This document shows, one piece after another, positions 34,202 to 43,221 of a stretch of 64,000 nt of DNA (position 1 is its first letter; the number at the start of each line of letters is the position of its first letter). The notes beneath the pieces were generated by a model. The model was not told the origin of the DNA. It made no database searches and saw nothing but the letters and a program-made list of their open reading frames with translations. The stretch lies in the NCBI GenBank assembly GCA_041394405.1, contig JAWKIF010000006.1, forward strand, positions 186,001-250,000, read 5' to 3'. This stretch comes from Microthrix sp041394405. Its GTDB lineage: Bacteria; Actinomycetota; Acidimicrobiia; Acidimicrobiales; Microtrichaceae. The position numbers were made by a program, and so were the translations under genes.

Positions 34202-35526
34202 TGCAACCCGGCGACAGCGCATTCGCCGCGTCGCTGGCCGGGCTCTTGCCCGGTTGGTTGCGACGCCAGGGCTGGCTGGCGCGCTCGTCCTCCACGCTGC
34301 TCGGTGCCGAGGTGATCGAGACCGACACCATCGTCCGGGATCCGGCCATCGCCTGGGTGGACATCCGTGTGCTCTTTGGCGGCGACGTGGTCGATCGCTA
34401 CCGGCTGATACTGGCCGTGCGAACCGAGATTCCCGAGGGCCTGGACCCCGATGCGGTGATCGGCGAGATCGAGCGGGACGGCCTCACGCTGGTGGTGTTC
34501 GAGGCCATGGCCTGGCGGGCGGGGGTCATCAGCGTGGTACGCGCGCTCATGCCCGAGGTGGTGGACGGCACCGTTGGCGCCGATGCCGTCAGGCTGGGTA
34601 CGTGGGGTGGGGTGTCCCCTGTGGCGTTCATCGATGGCCGATGGGAGGTGAAGGCTCATCGCCAACTGAGCGACCTGCCGAACCCGGATGTGGAGCTGCC
34701 GGCGGCGTTGGCCCGGGCCGAGTTGGGCCGCGTGGCCCCCGTTGCCGAGCGCTACACCCGCGGCGGCCAGGTGTCCCTGACCCTTCGGCCCGCGCTGCGA
34801 ACCCGCATGGATGGCCTGGATCTGGTGACCTCCAGCCTTCAGGAGCTCTTCGAGCGTCGCGTGCCGCCTCGGCAGGCCCGCAACGATGTGGCCGCCGAGG
34901 TGGAGGAGATCGGCCGGGGCACCGCCGAGTTGCACGTGGCCCTGGGGGTGGCCATGGGTCATGAGGCCGGTGACGGTGCCGCCTGGTCCGAGCTGCTGTT
35001 GGCACCGTTGTATCGCCTCGGTTCGGGCCGCATTCGTTTCGATCGCCTGGAGGGGGTGCTGGGCAGGTTGGTCGGCGCCGAGGACCTGGGGCGTGGCATC
35101 CGCACGCACGGCAACCTGCACCTCGGAAACCTGGCCCACACCACGTCGGGGTGGGTGCCCCACAACTTCGAGGGGGACGGACGCCCATTCGATGAGCTCA
35201 ACGCGACGATCTCGCCGTTGCGCGACCTGGCCCGGCTGGTGGTGTCGATGGGCCGCGCCGCCCGAACCATGACCGAGCACTTCCTGGAGGGCGACCCGGA
35301 GCGCGATCGCGAACTGGAGGTGTTGTCGGAGGCGTGGGAGGACCGGGTGGTCGGCCACCTGGTGAGTGGCTACACCTCGGTGGACGACGTGCATCCGTTG
35401 CTGCCCGCCAGCCGAGAAGCGAGGGACGCTCTGCTGCGCATCTTCGAGCTGGAGCATCAGCTCACCCACGTCATGCCCGACACGCACGAGACGCCGTGGA
35501 TGCGGTCGGGCGGCGCCAGCCGCTGA
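34201..35526 (+). CDS. Maltokinase-like kinase-fold protein lacking catalytic Asp residues
   Basis: 441-residue protein resembling maltokinase (Mak/Pep2) and the kinase part of trehalose synthase fusions. It has the N-terminal cap (LAGLLPGWLRRQGWLA, as in the LPxFLxxQRWFG motif of the family), a strand-rich lobe, and the C-lobe catalytic loop. Family members have HGDxHLGQ for the catalytic loop and DFEGE for the metal-binding motif. Here they read HGNLHLGN (Asn305) and NFEGD (Asn322). Both essential Asp residues are therefore Asn. I predict a pseudokinase, perhaps a maltose-phosphate or glycogen-pathway sensor. It is translationally coupled to a crotonase, an odd partner. Confidence 0.75.
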   Translation: MQPGDSAFAASLAGLLPGWLRRQGWLARSSSTLLGAEVIETDTIVRDPAIAWVDIRVLFGGDVVDRYRLILAVRTEIPEGLDPDAVIGEIERDGLTLVVFEAMAWRAGVISVVRALMPEVVDGTVGADAVRLGTWGGVSPVAFIDGRWEVKAHRQLSDLPNPDVELPAALARAELGRVAPVAERYTRGGQVSLTLRPALRTRMDGLDLVTSSLQELFERRVPPRQARNDVAAEVEEIGRGTAELHVALGVAMGHEAGDGAAWSELLLAPLYRLGSGRIRFDRLEGVLGRLVGAEDLGRGIRTHGNLHLGNLAHTTSGWVPHNFEGDGRPFDELNATISPLRDLARLVVSMGRAARTMTEHFLEGDPERDRELEVLSEAWEDRVVGHLVSGYTSVDDVHPLLPASREARDALLRIFELEHQLTHVMPDTHETPWMRSGGASR

Positions 35527-35582
35527 GCGCCTCGACAGCGTGATGGGCACCGGCGGACCAGGTGCGTCAAGCTGGTTCCCCC

Positions 35583-36410
35583 ATGGAAGCCACCGCCACC
35601 TGCTCACGCCATCCCGACCGGGCCGCGGCCGTCGCCTGCCAGCGCTGCGATCGGCCCATCTGCCCCTCGTGCATGACCTCGGCCTCGGTCGGTTTCCACT
35701 GCCCGGACTGCCTGCGCTCGGGTGCTGAACGGACCGTTCGCATCAGACGGTCCGACAGCCTGGTGGCCACCAAGGTCATCATCGGATTGAACCTGGCGGC
35801 GTTTGTCGCCGCCCTGATCTACACCAACTCCACCGACGGCCCCAGCGCGGTGCTGCGCTTCGCGGACAACACGCTGATGGTCTCCGCCGGTGAGTGGTGG
35901 CGGGTCATCACCGGTTCGTTCCTGCACGACGGGATCTTTCACCTGGGGATGAACATGTTCTTCATCTGGGTGTTCGGCCAGGTGCTGGAGTCGCGCCTGG
36001 GTTCGGCGGGGTTCGTGGCGCTGTATTCGGCCGGATTGATGGGCGGTGCACTTGGAGTGGTGTGGCTGTCGGATCCCAGGGGCCTCACGGTGGGCGCGTC
36101 GGGGGCTGGGTTTGCCCTGATGGGGGCCCTGGTGGTGCTGCAGATTGCCCAGCGGGTGAACCTGTGGAGCTCTGGCCTGGGCGGCTTGGTGTTGTTGAAC
36201 CTGGTGGTGACGTTCGTCTTCCGGGGGTACATCTCCGTCGGCGGCCACCTGGGTGGTTTCGCAGCGGGCCTGGCGGCCGGCGCCGTGCTGTTCGTGGCCC
36301 CTCAGGCCGACATGCCCCGGCTGGCCCGGGTGGCCATCGTGGGTGCCGGTGCCGTGTTTCTCTTCGGCCTCACCATTGCCTCGGCGTCCATGAAGGTGGG
36401 CGCCATCTAG
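35583..36410 (+). CDS. Rhomboid family intramembrane serine protease with N-terminal zinc finger
   Basis: 275-residue membrane protease. The first ~45 residues form a B-box-like zinc finger (C7, H10, C19, C22, C27, C30, H39, C40, C43). The rhomboid core follows with six helices: WWRVITGSFLHDGIFHLGMNMFFIW is the typical helix 2 region, the catalytic Ser is in VGASGAGFALMG, and the His in VGGHLGGFAAG. The zinc finger is frequent in actinobacterial rhomboids and may bind the substrate or a partner. The ATG 35583 is preferred to an upstream GTG. It is convergent with the SRPBCC gene after 16 bases. Confidence 0.9.
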   Translation: MEATATCSRHPDRAAAVACQRCDRPICPSCMTSASVGFHCPDCLRSGAERTVRIRRSDSLVATKVIIGLNLAAFVAALIYTNSTDGPSAVLRFADNTLMVSAGEWWRVITGSFLHDGIFHLGMNMFFIWVFGQVLESRLGSAGFVALYSAGLMGGALGVVWLSDPRGLTVGASGAGFALMGALVVLQIAQRVNLWSSGLGGLVLLNLVVTFVFRGYISVGGHLGGFAAGLAAGAVLFVAPQADMPRLARVAIVGAGAVFLFGLTIASASMKVGAI

Positions 36411-36426
36411 CACCGATGCGGCAGGC

Positions 36427-36885
36427 TCACCCTGCCGGGCCGATCGAGCCGCGCTCCACCCCGAGGCGGAAGTTGGCGAGGTTGCGTCGCCACACGAAAC
36501 GCAGGATTGGGCGGGCAAGAACAGCCCCGACGGGTCCGCCGAAGTACCAGGGAAACTCCAGGCGTTCCCGCCACCGCATCGTGGTGCCGCCGTCGGCGTG
36601 GGGTTCGAGGGAGAACGTTCCCTCCCCGGTGACCGCCCCTTCGTGACGCACCGACATGGCCTGGTTCTCCACCCATTTGGTGACCACCATGCGATCGGTG
36701 GTGCGCAGCGGGCCGATCCGGGTGTCGGCGAAGAACACGGTGCCCGGACCCTCTCGCTGGTCGCCGTCGAAGCGGATGGCGACGGCATCCTCCATCCATT
36801 CATGGTGGCTGCCCACGTCGGCCAGCGCGGCCCAAGCCGTTTCCACGTCCACGTCCAGTCGTACCGACAGTTCGATGGTGCTCAT
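36427..36885 (-). CDS. SRPBCC family protein
   Basis: 152-residue single-domain protein of the START/polyketide-cyclase fold: STIELSVRLDVDVETAWAALADVGSHHEWM is the classic first strand and helix, the beta-sheet ends in TTMRWRERLEFPW, and a long C-terminal helix follows (VLARPILRFVWRRNLANF). Such proteins bind hydrophobic ligands; no catalytic residue can be inferred. The ATG at 36885 has TACTTT seven bases upstream, so it is probably leaderless. It is divergent from the Rv3689-like membrane protein. Confidence 0.85.
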   Translation of the reverse strand: MSTIELSVRLDVDVETAWAALADVGSHHEWMEDAVAIRFDGDQREGPGTVFFADTRIGPLRTTDRMVVTKWVENQAMSVRHEGAVTGEGTFSLEPHADGGTTMRWRERLEFPWYFGGPVGAVLARPILRFVWRRNLANFRLGVERGSIGPAG

Positions 36886-36892
36886 GGCGGGC

Positions 36893-36898
36893 AAAGTA
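36893..36898 (-). promoter_or_regulatory. -10 element TACTTT (minus strand), leaderless
   Basis: On the minus strand TACTTT ends 7 bases before the ATG of the SRPBCC gene, with no ribosome site. Confidence 0.55.
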
Positions 36899-36949
36899 AC
36901 CCGCGTGGACCCTCGGGAAACCGTCGGCCAGCGGCCATACTTGAACTGC

Positions 36950-37861
36950 GTGAACGATTCCCCGGCCCTGCCGGCTCCCGATCCCCCTGCCATCGGCTTT
37001 GCCGTGGCACCGCTGGGGTTCGTCGAGAAGCTGGACGGCGCGTTCGGTTTTCTGCGCCGCGAGCTGCCGCTGATGCTGGGTGGCGCCGCAGCGTTGGTGC
37101 TGCCGCCGGCGTTGGCCGCGCAACTGGTGTCCGGACGCACGACGGCGTGGACCGTCCTCAGCGCGGACCCCGCCAATGATCCGACGGGCACCGGCGCCAC
37201 GTCGGGGTGGCAGGTGTTGGGGTCGCTCACCTTCAGCCTGTGGTTGTCCCTGGGCACCTGCGCGTTGGGGGTGTATGCGGGTCTCCTGCTGCGGGCACGG
37301 CTGGGCCGCGAGGACGTGACGATGTGGTCGTTGTTGGGCGGCACGGTGCGCCGGCTGCCGGGCACGGTCGGGGCCTGGGTGCTGCATCTGCTGGTGTACG
37401 CCCTCATGGTGTTCACCTGTGGCACCGGACTGATCCTCGCCGCCACGTTCATGCTGGTGGTCGGGCCGGTGATCGGCATGGAGGACTCCGGCTGGCGCGG
37501 GTTTGGCCGCTCGGCCTCGCTGGCGGGAAGCCGCTTCTTCCCGACCCTGGGAGTGGTGGCGGCCTCCACCTTGCTCACCCTGATGCTGGCGCTGGTACCG
37601 CGTGGCGTGGTGGTGCTGGTGGCCCAGTTGCTCTATGGGGTGAGCACCCCGGACTGGCTGTGGGTGGTGGATGGGGCCGTCGGGTTCGTGTCGAGCGCCG
37701 CGGCGGGTGCGGTCGCCGCGTCGGTGGCGTTGGTGGCCTACGTCGACCTTCGGTGCCGCCGTGAGGGATGGGACCTGCTGTCCCGTATGGCGACCGAGTT
37801 CCCGCCTCCTCGGGGCGCAGGGCAGGTTGGCGCAGTGGGTCGGGCGCCGGTGCCGTCGTGA
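36950..37861 (+). CDS. Multi-span membrane protein, Rv3689-like
   Basis: 303-residue protein with about six membrane helices (near residues 42-60, 90-115, 140-170, 190-215, 225-250, 255-275) and a cytoplasmic C-terminus. It resembles the DUF975/glycerophosphodiester phosphodiesterase membrane-domain type of protein. It heads a gene block whose order equals Rv3689 to Rv3695 of Mycobacterium tuberculosis. GTG 36950 follows a CATACT motif by 8 bases. Its stop overlaps the next gene's GTG. Function is unknown; the block as a whole is thought to concern envelope-linked protein assembly with a MoxR ATPase. Confidence 0.78.
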   Translation: MNDSPALPAPDPPAIGFAVAPLGFVEKLDGAFGFLRRELPLMLGGAAALVLPPALAAQLVSGRTTAWTVLSADPANDPTGTGATSGWQVLGSLTFSLWLSLGTCALGVYAGLLLRARLGREDVTMWSLLGGTVRRLPGTVGAWVLHLLVYALMVFTCGTGLILAATFMLVVGPVIGMEDSGWRGFGRSASLAGSRFFPTLGVVAASTLLTLMLALVPRGVVVLVAQLLYGVSTPDWLWVVDGAVGFVSSAAAGAVAASVALVAYVDLRCRREGWDLLSRMATEFPPPRGAGQVGAVGRAPVPS

Positions 37862-38589
37862 GCCTGCTGGTGCCCCGCCGGGGCGATGGGCCGCCCGCTC
37901 CGTCGGCCCAGGAGGTGAAGGAGGCGCTGTCGGAGGTGTTGCCCGGGCGGTCGTTGCTGGACCGCGCCATGGACCCGCTGCGCAGGGTCGTCGAGTGGTT
38001 CGCCGACAAACTGCCCCAGCAGACCCCGAGTGGCGCCGGCAATGTCTCCGGCGGCATCAGCGCGGTCGGCTACCTGATCGTCGGGGTGCTGGTGGTGCTG
38101 CTGTTGGTGCTCATCGTGCTGGCGGTTCGCCGTTGGGTGAGGATCCCGTCCGGGGGAGATGCCGATGACGAGCCGACCGTGGTCACCGAGGAGCTGGACG
38201 ATCCCCAGGCGCTGGCCTCGGAGGCCGAACGCCTGCTGTCTGCGGGGCAGTATCGGGCGGCGTTGTTGGCCACCTACCGGCAGTGCATCGCCGAATTGGT
38301 GGTGCTGAACTGGGTGCCCAAGGCGCGCTCGCGCACCACCGGGGAGTTGCGGGGCGATGTCGCCGAGGGCCTGGCGGCCGAGGCCGGTTCGGGTGATGGC
38401 CTCAACGAGACCTTCGGCTCGTTGACCGATGCGTTCGAGGATGCCTGGTTCGGTGGCCGCCCCGTGGACGCCGCTGCGGTGCAGCGGGCCGCCGAGCAGG
38501 GTCGGGTCGTGGCCGCTGCGGCCGACGCAGCGGGCCGCGCCACCACCCGGCGCGACGAGGGCGCGCCGGTGCAGGTGATCGAGCTGTGA
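37858..38589 (+). CDS. DUF4129 domain membrane protein
   Basis: 243-residue protein with one central membrane helix (about residues 71-93, YLIVGVLVVLLLVLIVLAV) and a C-terminal DUF4129 helical domain: LASEAERLLSAGQYRAALLATYRQCIAELV... then RTTGEL and the ending FGSLTDAFEDAWFGGRPV. DUF4129 is the C-terminal domain of membrane transglutaminase-like proteins, and free-standing copies occur in MoxR/DUF58 operons. It corresponds to Rv3690 in position. It overlaps both neighbours by 4 bases (GTGA). Confidence 0.85.
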   Translation: MSLLVPRRGDGPPAPSAQEVKEALSEVLPGRSLLDRAMDPLRRVVEWFADKLPQQTPSGAGNVSGGISAVGYLIVGVLVVLLLVLIVLAVRRWVRIPSGGDADDEPTVVTEELDDPQALASEAERLLSAGQYRAALLATYRQCIAELVVLNWVPKARSRTTGELRGDVAEGLAAEAGSGDGLNETFGSLTDAFEDAWFGGRPVDAAAVQRAAEQGRVVAAAADAAGRATTRRDEGAPVQVIEL

Positions 38590-39743
38590 AGCGGCGCAGC
38601 GGTCTGGCGGTGATGGGGGTGTTGCTGGCGGTGGTGGTGTTGGTGGTGCTGGCCGGACAAGGTTCCAGCGGGGCCCCGTTGGATCCCGACACCACCGGCG
38701 GCGAGGGGTTGTCGATTGCGGTGGCGTTGGCCCGCCAGCTGGACACCGAGGTGGACGTGATCGAGTCCGACGACCCGCTCGTCTCCTACGACGCCGTCTT
38801 CATCCCGACCGCCGGCTCGGCCGACGGCCCCACGTCCCGGCGTTGGGCGGAGGCCGCCGACGCCGGTGCCAGTGTCGTGTTGGGCGAGCCGTCCGACCGC
38901 ATCGGCGCCGAATCGGTGTTCTCCGAGGGGCTGGACCCCAGCGCGGTGCCCTCGAGCGGGTGCACCGTGCCCGAATTGCGGGGGTTGGACGATCCCACCA
39001 CCCCGGTGGGAACGTTCGTCGACGGTGTCCGACCCGGGCCGGGAGACCGCTTCTGCTTCGGCAGCGAGCGTGGCGCCCAGGTGGTCGTCACCCCGACCGG
39101 TGCCGGACAGGTGGTCACGCTGGCCGGGCCGTGGCTGTACCAGAACTCCACCCTGTCCGAGCGTCGCGAGGCGACCGAGGAGCCCACCCCCGACAACCTG
39201 TACGACAACGGCGCCGTCTTGGCGTCCGTGGCCCGGTTCGGTCCCGGCAGACGTGTGGCGGTGGTGCGGCCGTTCTGGCCTCCCGGCGCCGACGGCGATG
39301 GCCCCCCCGACCTCATCTCGCTGGTCGGCGCCACGGGGCGCGGCATCTGGATCCAGCTGGGCCTCGCTGCGCTGATCCTCGGCGTGGCCATCGGCCGGCG
39401 GGTGGGCCGCCCGGTGCACGAGCCGCTGCCGGTCTCGGTCGCCGGGTCCGAACACACCGAGGCCGTAGGAAACCTGTTGCGTCGCCGTAGAGACCCGGCG
39501 GGCACCGCCCAGCTGCTGCGCTCCCAGGTGCTGGCGGTGGCGCGGCGTTCGCTCGGGATGGATGCCCACGCCCCCGACGCCGCGGTGGCCACCGCCGTCG
39601 CCGACCGCCTGAACCGCAACCCCGACGAGGTCAGCGGCCTGCTGGTCTCCAACCCCGTTCGCAACGAGAACGCCCTCGTGACACTCGCCCAAGACCTCGA
39701 AGACCTCAGAGGAGAACTGATCCATGGACACACCGTCAGCTGA
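38586..39743 (+). CDS. DUF4350 domain-containing protein
   Basis: 385-residue protein with an N-terminal membrane helix (about residues 7-24), a periplasmic-side Rossmann-like DUF4350 domain (DAVFIPTAGSADGPT, GASVVLGEPSD), a second membrane helix at about 257-278 (IWIQLGLAALILGVAIGR), and a cytoplasmic tail. DUF4350 proteins are found almost exclusively with MoxR and DUF58 genes. It equals Rv3691 in position. It starts at GTG 38586 with a 4-base overlap, and its 3' end overlaps moxR by 20 bases. Confidence 0.85.
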   Translation: MKRRSGLAVMGVLLAVVVLVVLAGQGSSGAPLDPDTTGGEGLSIAVALARQLDTEVDVIESDDPLVSYDAVFIPTAGSADGPTSRRWAEAADAGASVVLGEPSDRIGAESVFSEGLDPSAVPSSGCTVPELRGLDDPTTPVGTFVDGVRPGPGDRFCFGSERGAQVVVTPTGAGQVVTLAGPWLYQNSTLSERREATEEPTPDNLYDNGAVLASVARFGPGRRVAVVRPFWPPGADGDGPPDLISLVGATGRGIWIQLGLAALILGVAIGRRVGRPVHEPLPVSVAGSEHTEAVGNLLRRRRDPAGTAQLLRSQVLAVARRSLGMDAHAPDAAVATAVADRLNRNPDEVSGLLVSNPVRNENALVTLAQDLEDLRGELIHGHTVS

Positions 39744-40719
39744 GCCGATGCAGCCACCGCAACCCGGCGAGCGCAGCCCGCACGAGGCCATCTCGGCGTT
39801 GCGCGCCGAGGTTGGCAAGGTGGTGGTGGGCCAGGAGGGCTCGCTTGCGGGGCTGGTCACCGCCCTCCTGGTGCGCGGTCACGTGTTGCTGGAGGGGGTG
39901 CCCGGCGTGGCCAAGACCCTCATGGTGAAGACCTTGGCGGCGGCCCTCGACCTCGAGTTTGGTCGGGTGCAGTTCACACCCGACCTGATGCCTGCCGACG
40001 TCACGGGTCAGATGGTGCTCAGCCCCGACGGATCGGGCTTCGAGTTCCGGAGCGGCCCCATCTTCACCAACCTGTTCCTGGCCGACGAGGTGAACCGCAC
40101 CCCGCCCAAGACCCAGTCGGCCCTGCTGGAGGCCATGGAGGAACGCCAGGTCTCGGTTGAGGGCGAGACCTACCCGCTGGCTGAACCCCACATCGTGATC
40201 GCCACCCAGAACCCGGTGGAGTACGAGGGCACCTACCCGCTGCCCGAGGCCCAACTGGACCGTTTTCTGATGAAGCTGCTGGTCGGCTACCCCAGCGAAG
40301 AGCAGGAGGTGGACGTGCTGGTGCGTCACCACAGCGGGCTGGACCCCCACGATGTGCGGGCCGCCGGGGTGCGCCCCGTGGCCACCGCAGCCGACCTGGC
40401 GGCCGCCCGGCGAGAGGTGGCCCAGGTGACGGTGGAGGCGCCGGTGATGAGCTACATCGTGGCCCTGGCGCGGGCCACCCGCAGCCAGCCGTCGGTGCAG
40501 CTGGGGGTGTCGCCACGCGGCGCCGCGGCGCTGTTGGCCTCGGCCAAGGCGTGGGCGTGGCTGTCGGGGCGGGGCTACGTCACCGCCGACGAGGTGAAGG
40601 CGGTGGCTCGTCCCGTGCTGCGCCACCGCATCATGGTTCGGCCTGAACTCGAGCTGGAGGGTTCCACCGCGGATGGCATCCTCGACGCCGTGCTCACCGC
40701 CGTCCCGGCGCCCCGGTAG
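39724..40719 (+). CDS. MoxR family AAA+ ATPase
   Basis: 331-residue chaperone-like ATPase. Walker A is EGVPGVAKT (residues 58-66), Walker B/sensor is LFLADEVNRTPPKTQSALLE, and IATQNPVEYEGTYPLPEAQLDRF is the MoxR fingerprint. MoxR ATPases insert cofactors or mature complexes together with DUF58/VWA partners. The gene begins inside the DUF4350 gene (20-base overlap) and is followed by DUF58 after 15 bases, matching moxR2-Rv3693 order in mycobacteria. The target complex is unknown. Confidence 0.94.
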   Translation: MDTPSAEPMQPPQPGERSPHEAISALRAEVGKVVVGQEGSLAGLVTALLVRGHVLLEGVPGVAKTLMVKTLAAALDLEFGRVQFTPDLMPADVTGQMVLSPDGSGFEFRSGPIFTNLFLADEVNRTPPKTQSALLEAMEERQVSVEGETYPLAEPHIVIATQNPVEYEGTYPLPEAQLDRFLMKLLVGYPSEEQEVDVLVRHHSGLDPHDVRAAGVRPVATAADLAAARREVAQVTVEAPVMSYIVALARATRSQPSVQLGVSPRGAAALLASAKAWAWLSGRGYVTADEVKAVARPVLRHRIMVRPELELEGSTADGILDAVLTAVPAPR

Positions 40720-40734
40720 CAGAGGTCCGTCGAG

Positions 40735-42057
40735 ATGATCCCCGTCCCCACCTGGCGCCTGGCGCTGGTGGCCGCCGCCCTGGCGGGCGCCGTGCTGGTC
40801 GTTGCGCCTGCGTCGACGTCGGGGGTGGTCTCGTTGCTGCTGGCCGGAAACGCCGCCTTGGTGGTGGTGGCTTCGGTCGAGTTCCTCCTCACCCCGCGAC
40901 CCCGCACCATGGAGGTGCGCCGCGAGCTGGCGGCGACGGCCACCCAGGGCATCTCGGTGCCGCTGGTGTGGCGGCTGACCAATCCGTCGCGTACCCCGGT
41001 GCGGCTGACGCTCTCCGATGAGCTGCCACCCTCGCTCCGTCCCACGGCCCGCCGGGCAACGCTGAAGGTGCCCGCGCGTGGCACCGTTGAGGTGCGAACC
41101 CGCATCGAACCCGTTCGCCGAGGCCACCTGCACCTGGGTGCGGTGGGGTTGCGGGTTCGGGGTCCGTTGGGGTTCATCGCCCGCCAGGAGCGAGTGCAGC
41201 TCCCCGCCGAGCTCCGGGTGTTCCCGCCGTTCCGTTCCCGCGCCGAGGCGGAGCTGAAGGTGAACCGCGCCCGCACCATGCAGCTGGGGTTGCGCTCGGC
41301 CCGGGCGCTGGGCACTGGCACCGAGTTCGAGAGCCTGCGGGAGTACGGCATCAACGACGACTTCCGCCGCATCGACTGGCGGGCCACCGCACGGCGGGGC
41401 AAGCCCATCGTGCGCACCTACCGCACCGAGCGCAACCAGAACGTGGTGGTGTTGTTGGACAACGGCCGGGTCATGGCGGGCAAGGTGGCCGGGGTGCCTC
41501 GGGTGGAGCACGCCATGGATGCGGCCATGATGCTGGCGGCCGTGTCCACCGGGGTCGGGGATCGCTGCGGTCTGGTCACCTTCGATACCGAGGTGCGTTC
41601 GGTGGTGGCGGCCAGCCGCCGCACGGATCAGGTGATGCGCCTGACCGAGGCCATGTACTCGCTCGATCCGGCGCTGGCGGAGTCCGACTACAGCGGGGCC
41701 TTCGCCACGACCGTGTCGCGGTTTCGGCGCCGCGCCTTGCTGGTGGTGTTGACCGACCTCGTCGAGCAGGCGGTGCTGGAGGCGCTGGTTCCTGCCATGC
41801 CGCTGATCACCCGCACCCACCTGGTGCTGGTGGGCGGGGTTCAGGACCCTCAGGTGGTGGCCTGGTCCCAGGACCGCCCGGCCGAACTGGAGCAGGCCTA
41901 CCGCAAGACGGCGGCGCTGGCTGCGCTGGCCGAACGCGAGCGTGCCGCCCGGCGCCTGCGCTCGCTGGGTGCCCAGGTGGTGGACGCCCCGGTGGGGCGC
42001 CTGTCGGGGCGGCTGGCCGATGCCTACCTGGGGCTGAAGTCGCGCGGAGCGCTGTAG
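40735..42057 (+). CDS. DUF58 domain protein
   Basis: 440-residue MoxR partner. Two N-terminal membrane helices (about 8-27 and 29-48) precede a periplasmic-like beta domain (VPLVWRLTNPSRTPVRL). The DUF58 core follows: GTEFESLREYGINDDFRRIDWRATARRGK is the signature, followed by a VWA-like fold with VVVLLDNGRVM and DYSGAFATTV. It ends with a basic helix. The 3' end overlaps the convergent SpoIIM gene by 34 bases. It matches Rv3693. Confidence 0.92.
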   Translation: MIPVPTWRLALVAAALAGAVLVVAPASTSGVVSLLLAGNAALVVVASVEFLLTPRPRTMEVRRELAATATQGISVPLVWRLTNPSRTPVRLTLSDELPPSLRPTARRATLKVPARGTVEVRTRIEPVRRGHLHLGAVGLRVRGPLGFIARQERVQLPAELRVFPPFRSRAEAELKVNRARTMQLGLRSARALGTGTEFESLREYGINDDFRRIDWRATARRGKPIVRTYRTERNQNVVVLLDNGRVMAGKVAGVPRVEHAMDAAMMLAAVSTGVGDRCGLVTFDTEVRSVVAASRRTDQVMRLTEAMYSLDPALAESDYSGAFATTVSRFRRRALLVVLTDLVEQAVLEALVPAMPLITRTHLVLVGGVQDPQVVAWSQDRPAELEQAYRKTAALAALAERERAARRLRSLGAQVVDAPVGRLSGRLADAYLGLKSRGAL

Positions 42058-43121
42058 GCGCCCGGCACGCCCCCAGCCACCACGGCCGTGCCGGTGGCCG
42101 CATCGGCGCGATCCAGATCCGCCCGCTCGAGGGCCCACGGGTCGGCCTCGCCCGCCGCCCGGGCACGAGCCAGGGCTGGGGGCCCGAACACCACCACGTG
42201 GGTGATGGCCGCGCCCAGCGCAAGCGCCCCAATGGCGATCTTCAGCGCGGTCGGCAGCCCCGACGGCGTCACCAGCGCCTCGATGAACCCGGCCACGATG
42301 AACCACAACACCAGGCCAAGGGTCACGGTGACCCCGTGGCGAGCCTCCTCCACCGCCGCGTCTCCGCGAGTGCGCCGCTCGCCGGGGGCCCAGATGGCCC
42401 AGCCCACCTTCAGCCCCACCGCGCCGGCGACCACGATGGCGGCGATCTCCAGCAGACCGTGGGGCAGGATGAGCCCCCAGAAGGTGCCGGCCGCTCCGTT
42501 GGTGTGCATGGCTGCGCCGACGACGCCGACGTTGATGCCGTTGGCGACGAGCACGTTGGCGGTCACGATCCCGGCCGTCGCCCCGCCGGCGAGGGCGAGG
42601 AACCCCACTCGGATGTTGTTGGTCTGGACGAGGGCGGCGAACACGCCTGAGGGGTTCTCGCTGTAGTACGACTCGAAATCCTGGGTCGCCAGCACCTGCT
42701 GCTCCTCTGGAGACATCATGGCGTTCAGCTCCTCCGGCGAGTTGACGAACCAGATGCCCGATGCCAGGGCCGGGCCGAAGAACAACAGGCTCGACACCAC
42801 GAGTGCCTTCCAGGAGCGAACCACGGCCAGCGGAAACGACTCGGTGAAGAACTCGGCGATGGCACGCTGGGCGCGACCCCGCCGCCCGTAGATCACCTGT
42901 CGGGCGGCGGCCACGCGAGAGGACAACCCGCCGATGAGCGCCCGATCGCGGTGGTGCGTGCGCACGTGGCTGAGGTGGGCGGAGCTCAGCTGGTAGAGGC
43001 GCAGCAGCTCCTCGGTCTCCTCCAGGCTCAACCGACCCGGCGACCCCTGGGCCCGAGCGACGAGGGCGTCGAGCCGCGTCCAGGTGTCGCGGTGTGCGGC
43101 GATGTAGCGGTCGACGTCCAC
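42024..43121 (-). CDS. Stage II sporulation protein M-like membrane protein (DUF95)
   Basis: 365-residue SpoIIM-family protein, on the opposite strand to its cluster. A helical cytoplasmic N-terminus (IAAHRDTWTRLDALVARA, LLRLYQLSSAHLSHVR) is followed by about six membrane helices. The hallmark segments are NNIRVGFLALAGGATAG and LILPHGLLEIAAIVVAGA. In spore formers SpoIIM is part of the engulfment DMP complex; in actinobacteria its role is unknown. It matches Rv3694c in both place and reversed orientation. GTG start at 43121. Confidence 0.9.
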   Translation of the reverse strand: MDVDRYIAAHRDTWTRLDALVARAQGSPGRLSLEETEELLRLYQLSSAHLSHVRTHHRDRALIGGLSSRVAAARQVIYGRRGRAQRAIAEFFTESFPLAVVRSWKALVVSSLLFFGPALASGIWFVNSPEELNAMMSPEEQQVLATQDFESYYSENPSGVFAALVQTNNIRVGFLALAGGATAGIVTANVLVANGINVGVVGAAMHTNGAAGTFWGLILPHGLLEIAAIVVAGAVGLKVGWAIWAPGERRTRGDAAVEEARHGVTVTLGLVLWFIVAGFIEALVTPSGLPTALKIAIGALALGAAITHVVVFGPPALARARAAGEADPWALERADLDRADAATGTAVVAGGVPGAYSAPRDFSPR

Positions 43122-43208
43122 CCCTCAACCCTAGGGTGCGGGTGCGCCGACCGGAACGCCCCGGTCGAGGGCCGCCAGTTGCGAGGCAGAGAATGCGGGT
43201 GAGGCCGG

Positions 43209-43214
43209 TAGCGT
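43209..43214 (+). promoter_or_regulatory. -10 element TAGCGT, leaderless
   Basis: TAGCGT ends 7 bases before the ATG at 43222; no ribosome site is present. Confidence 0.6.
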
Positions 43215-43221
43215 GGCTGCC

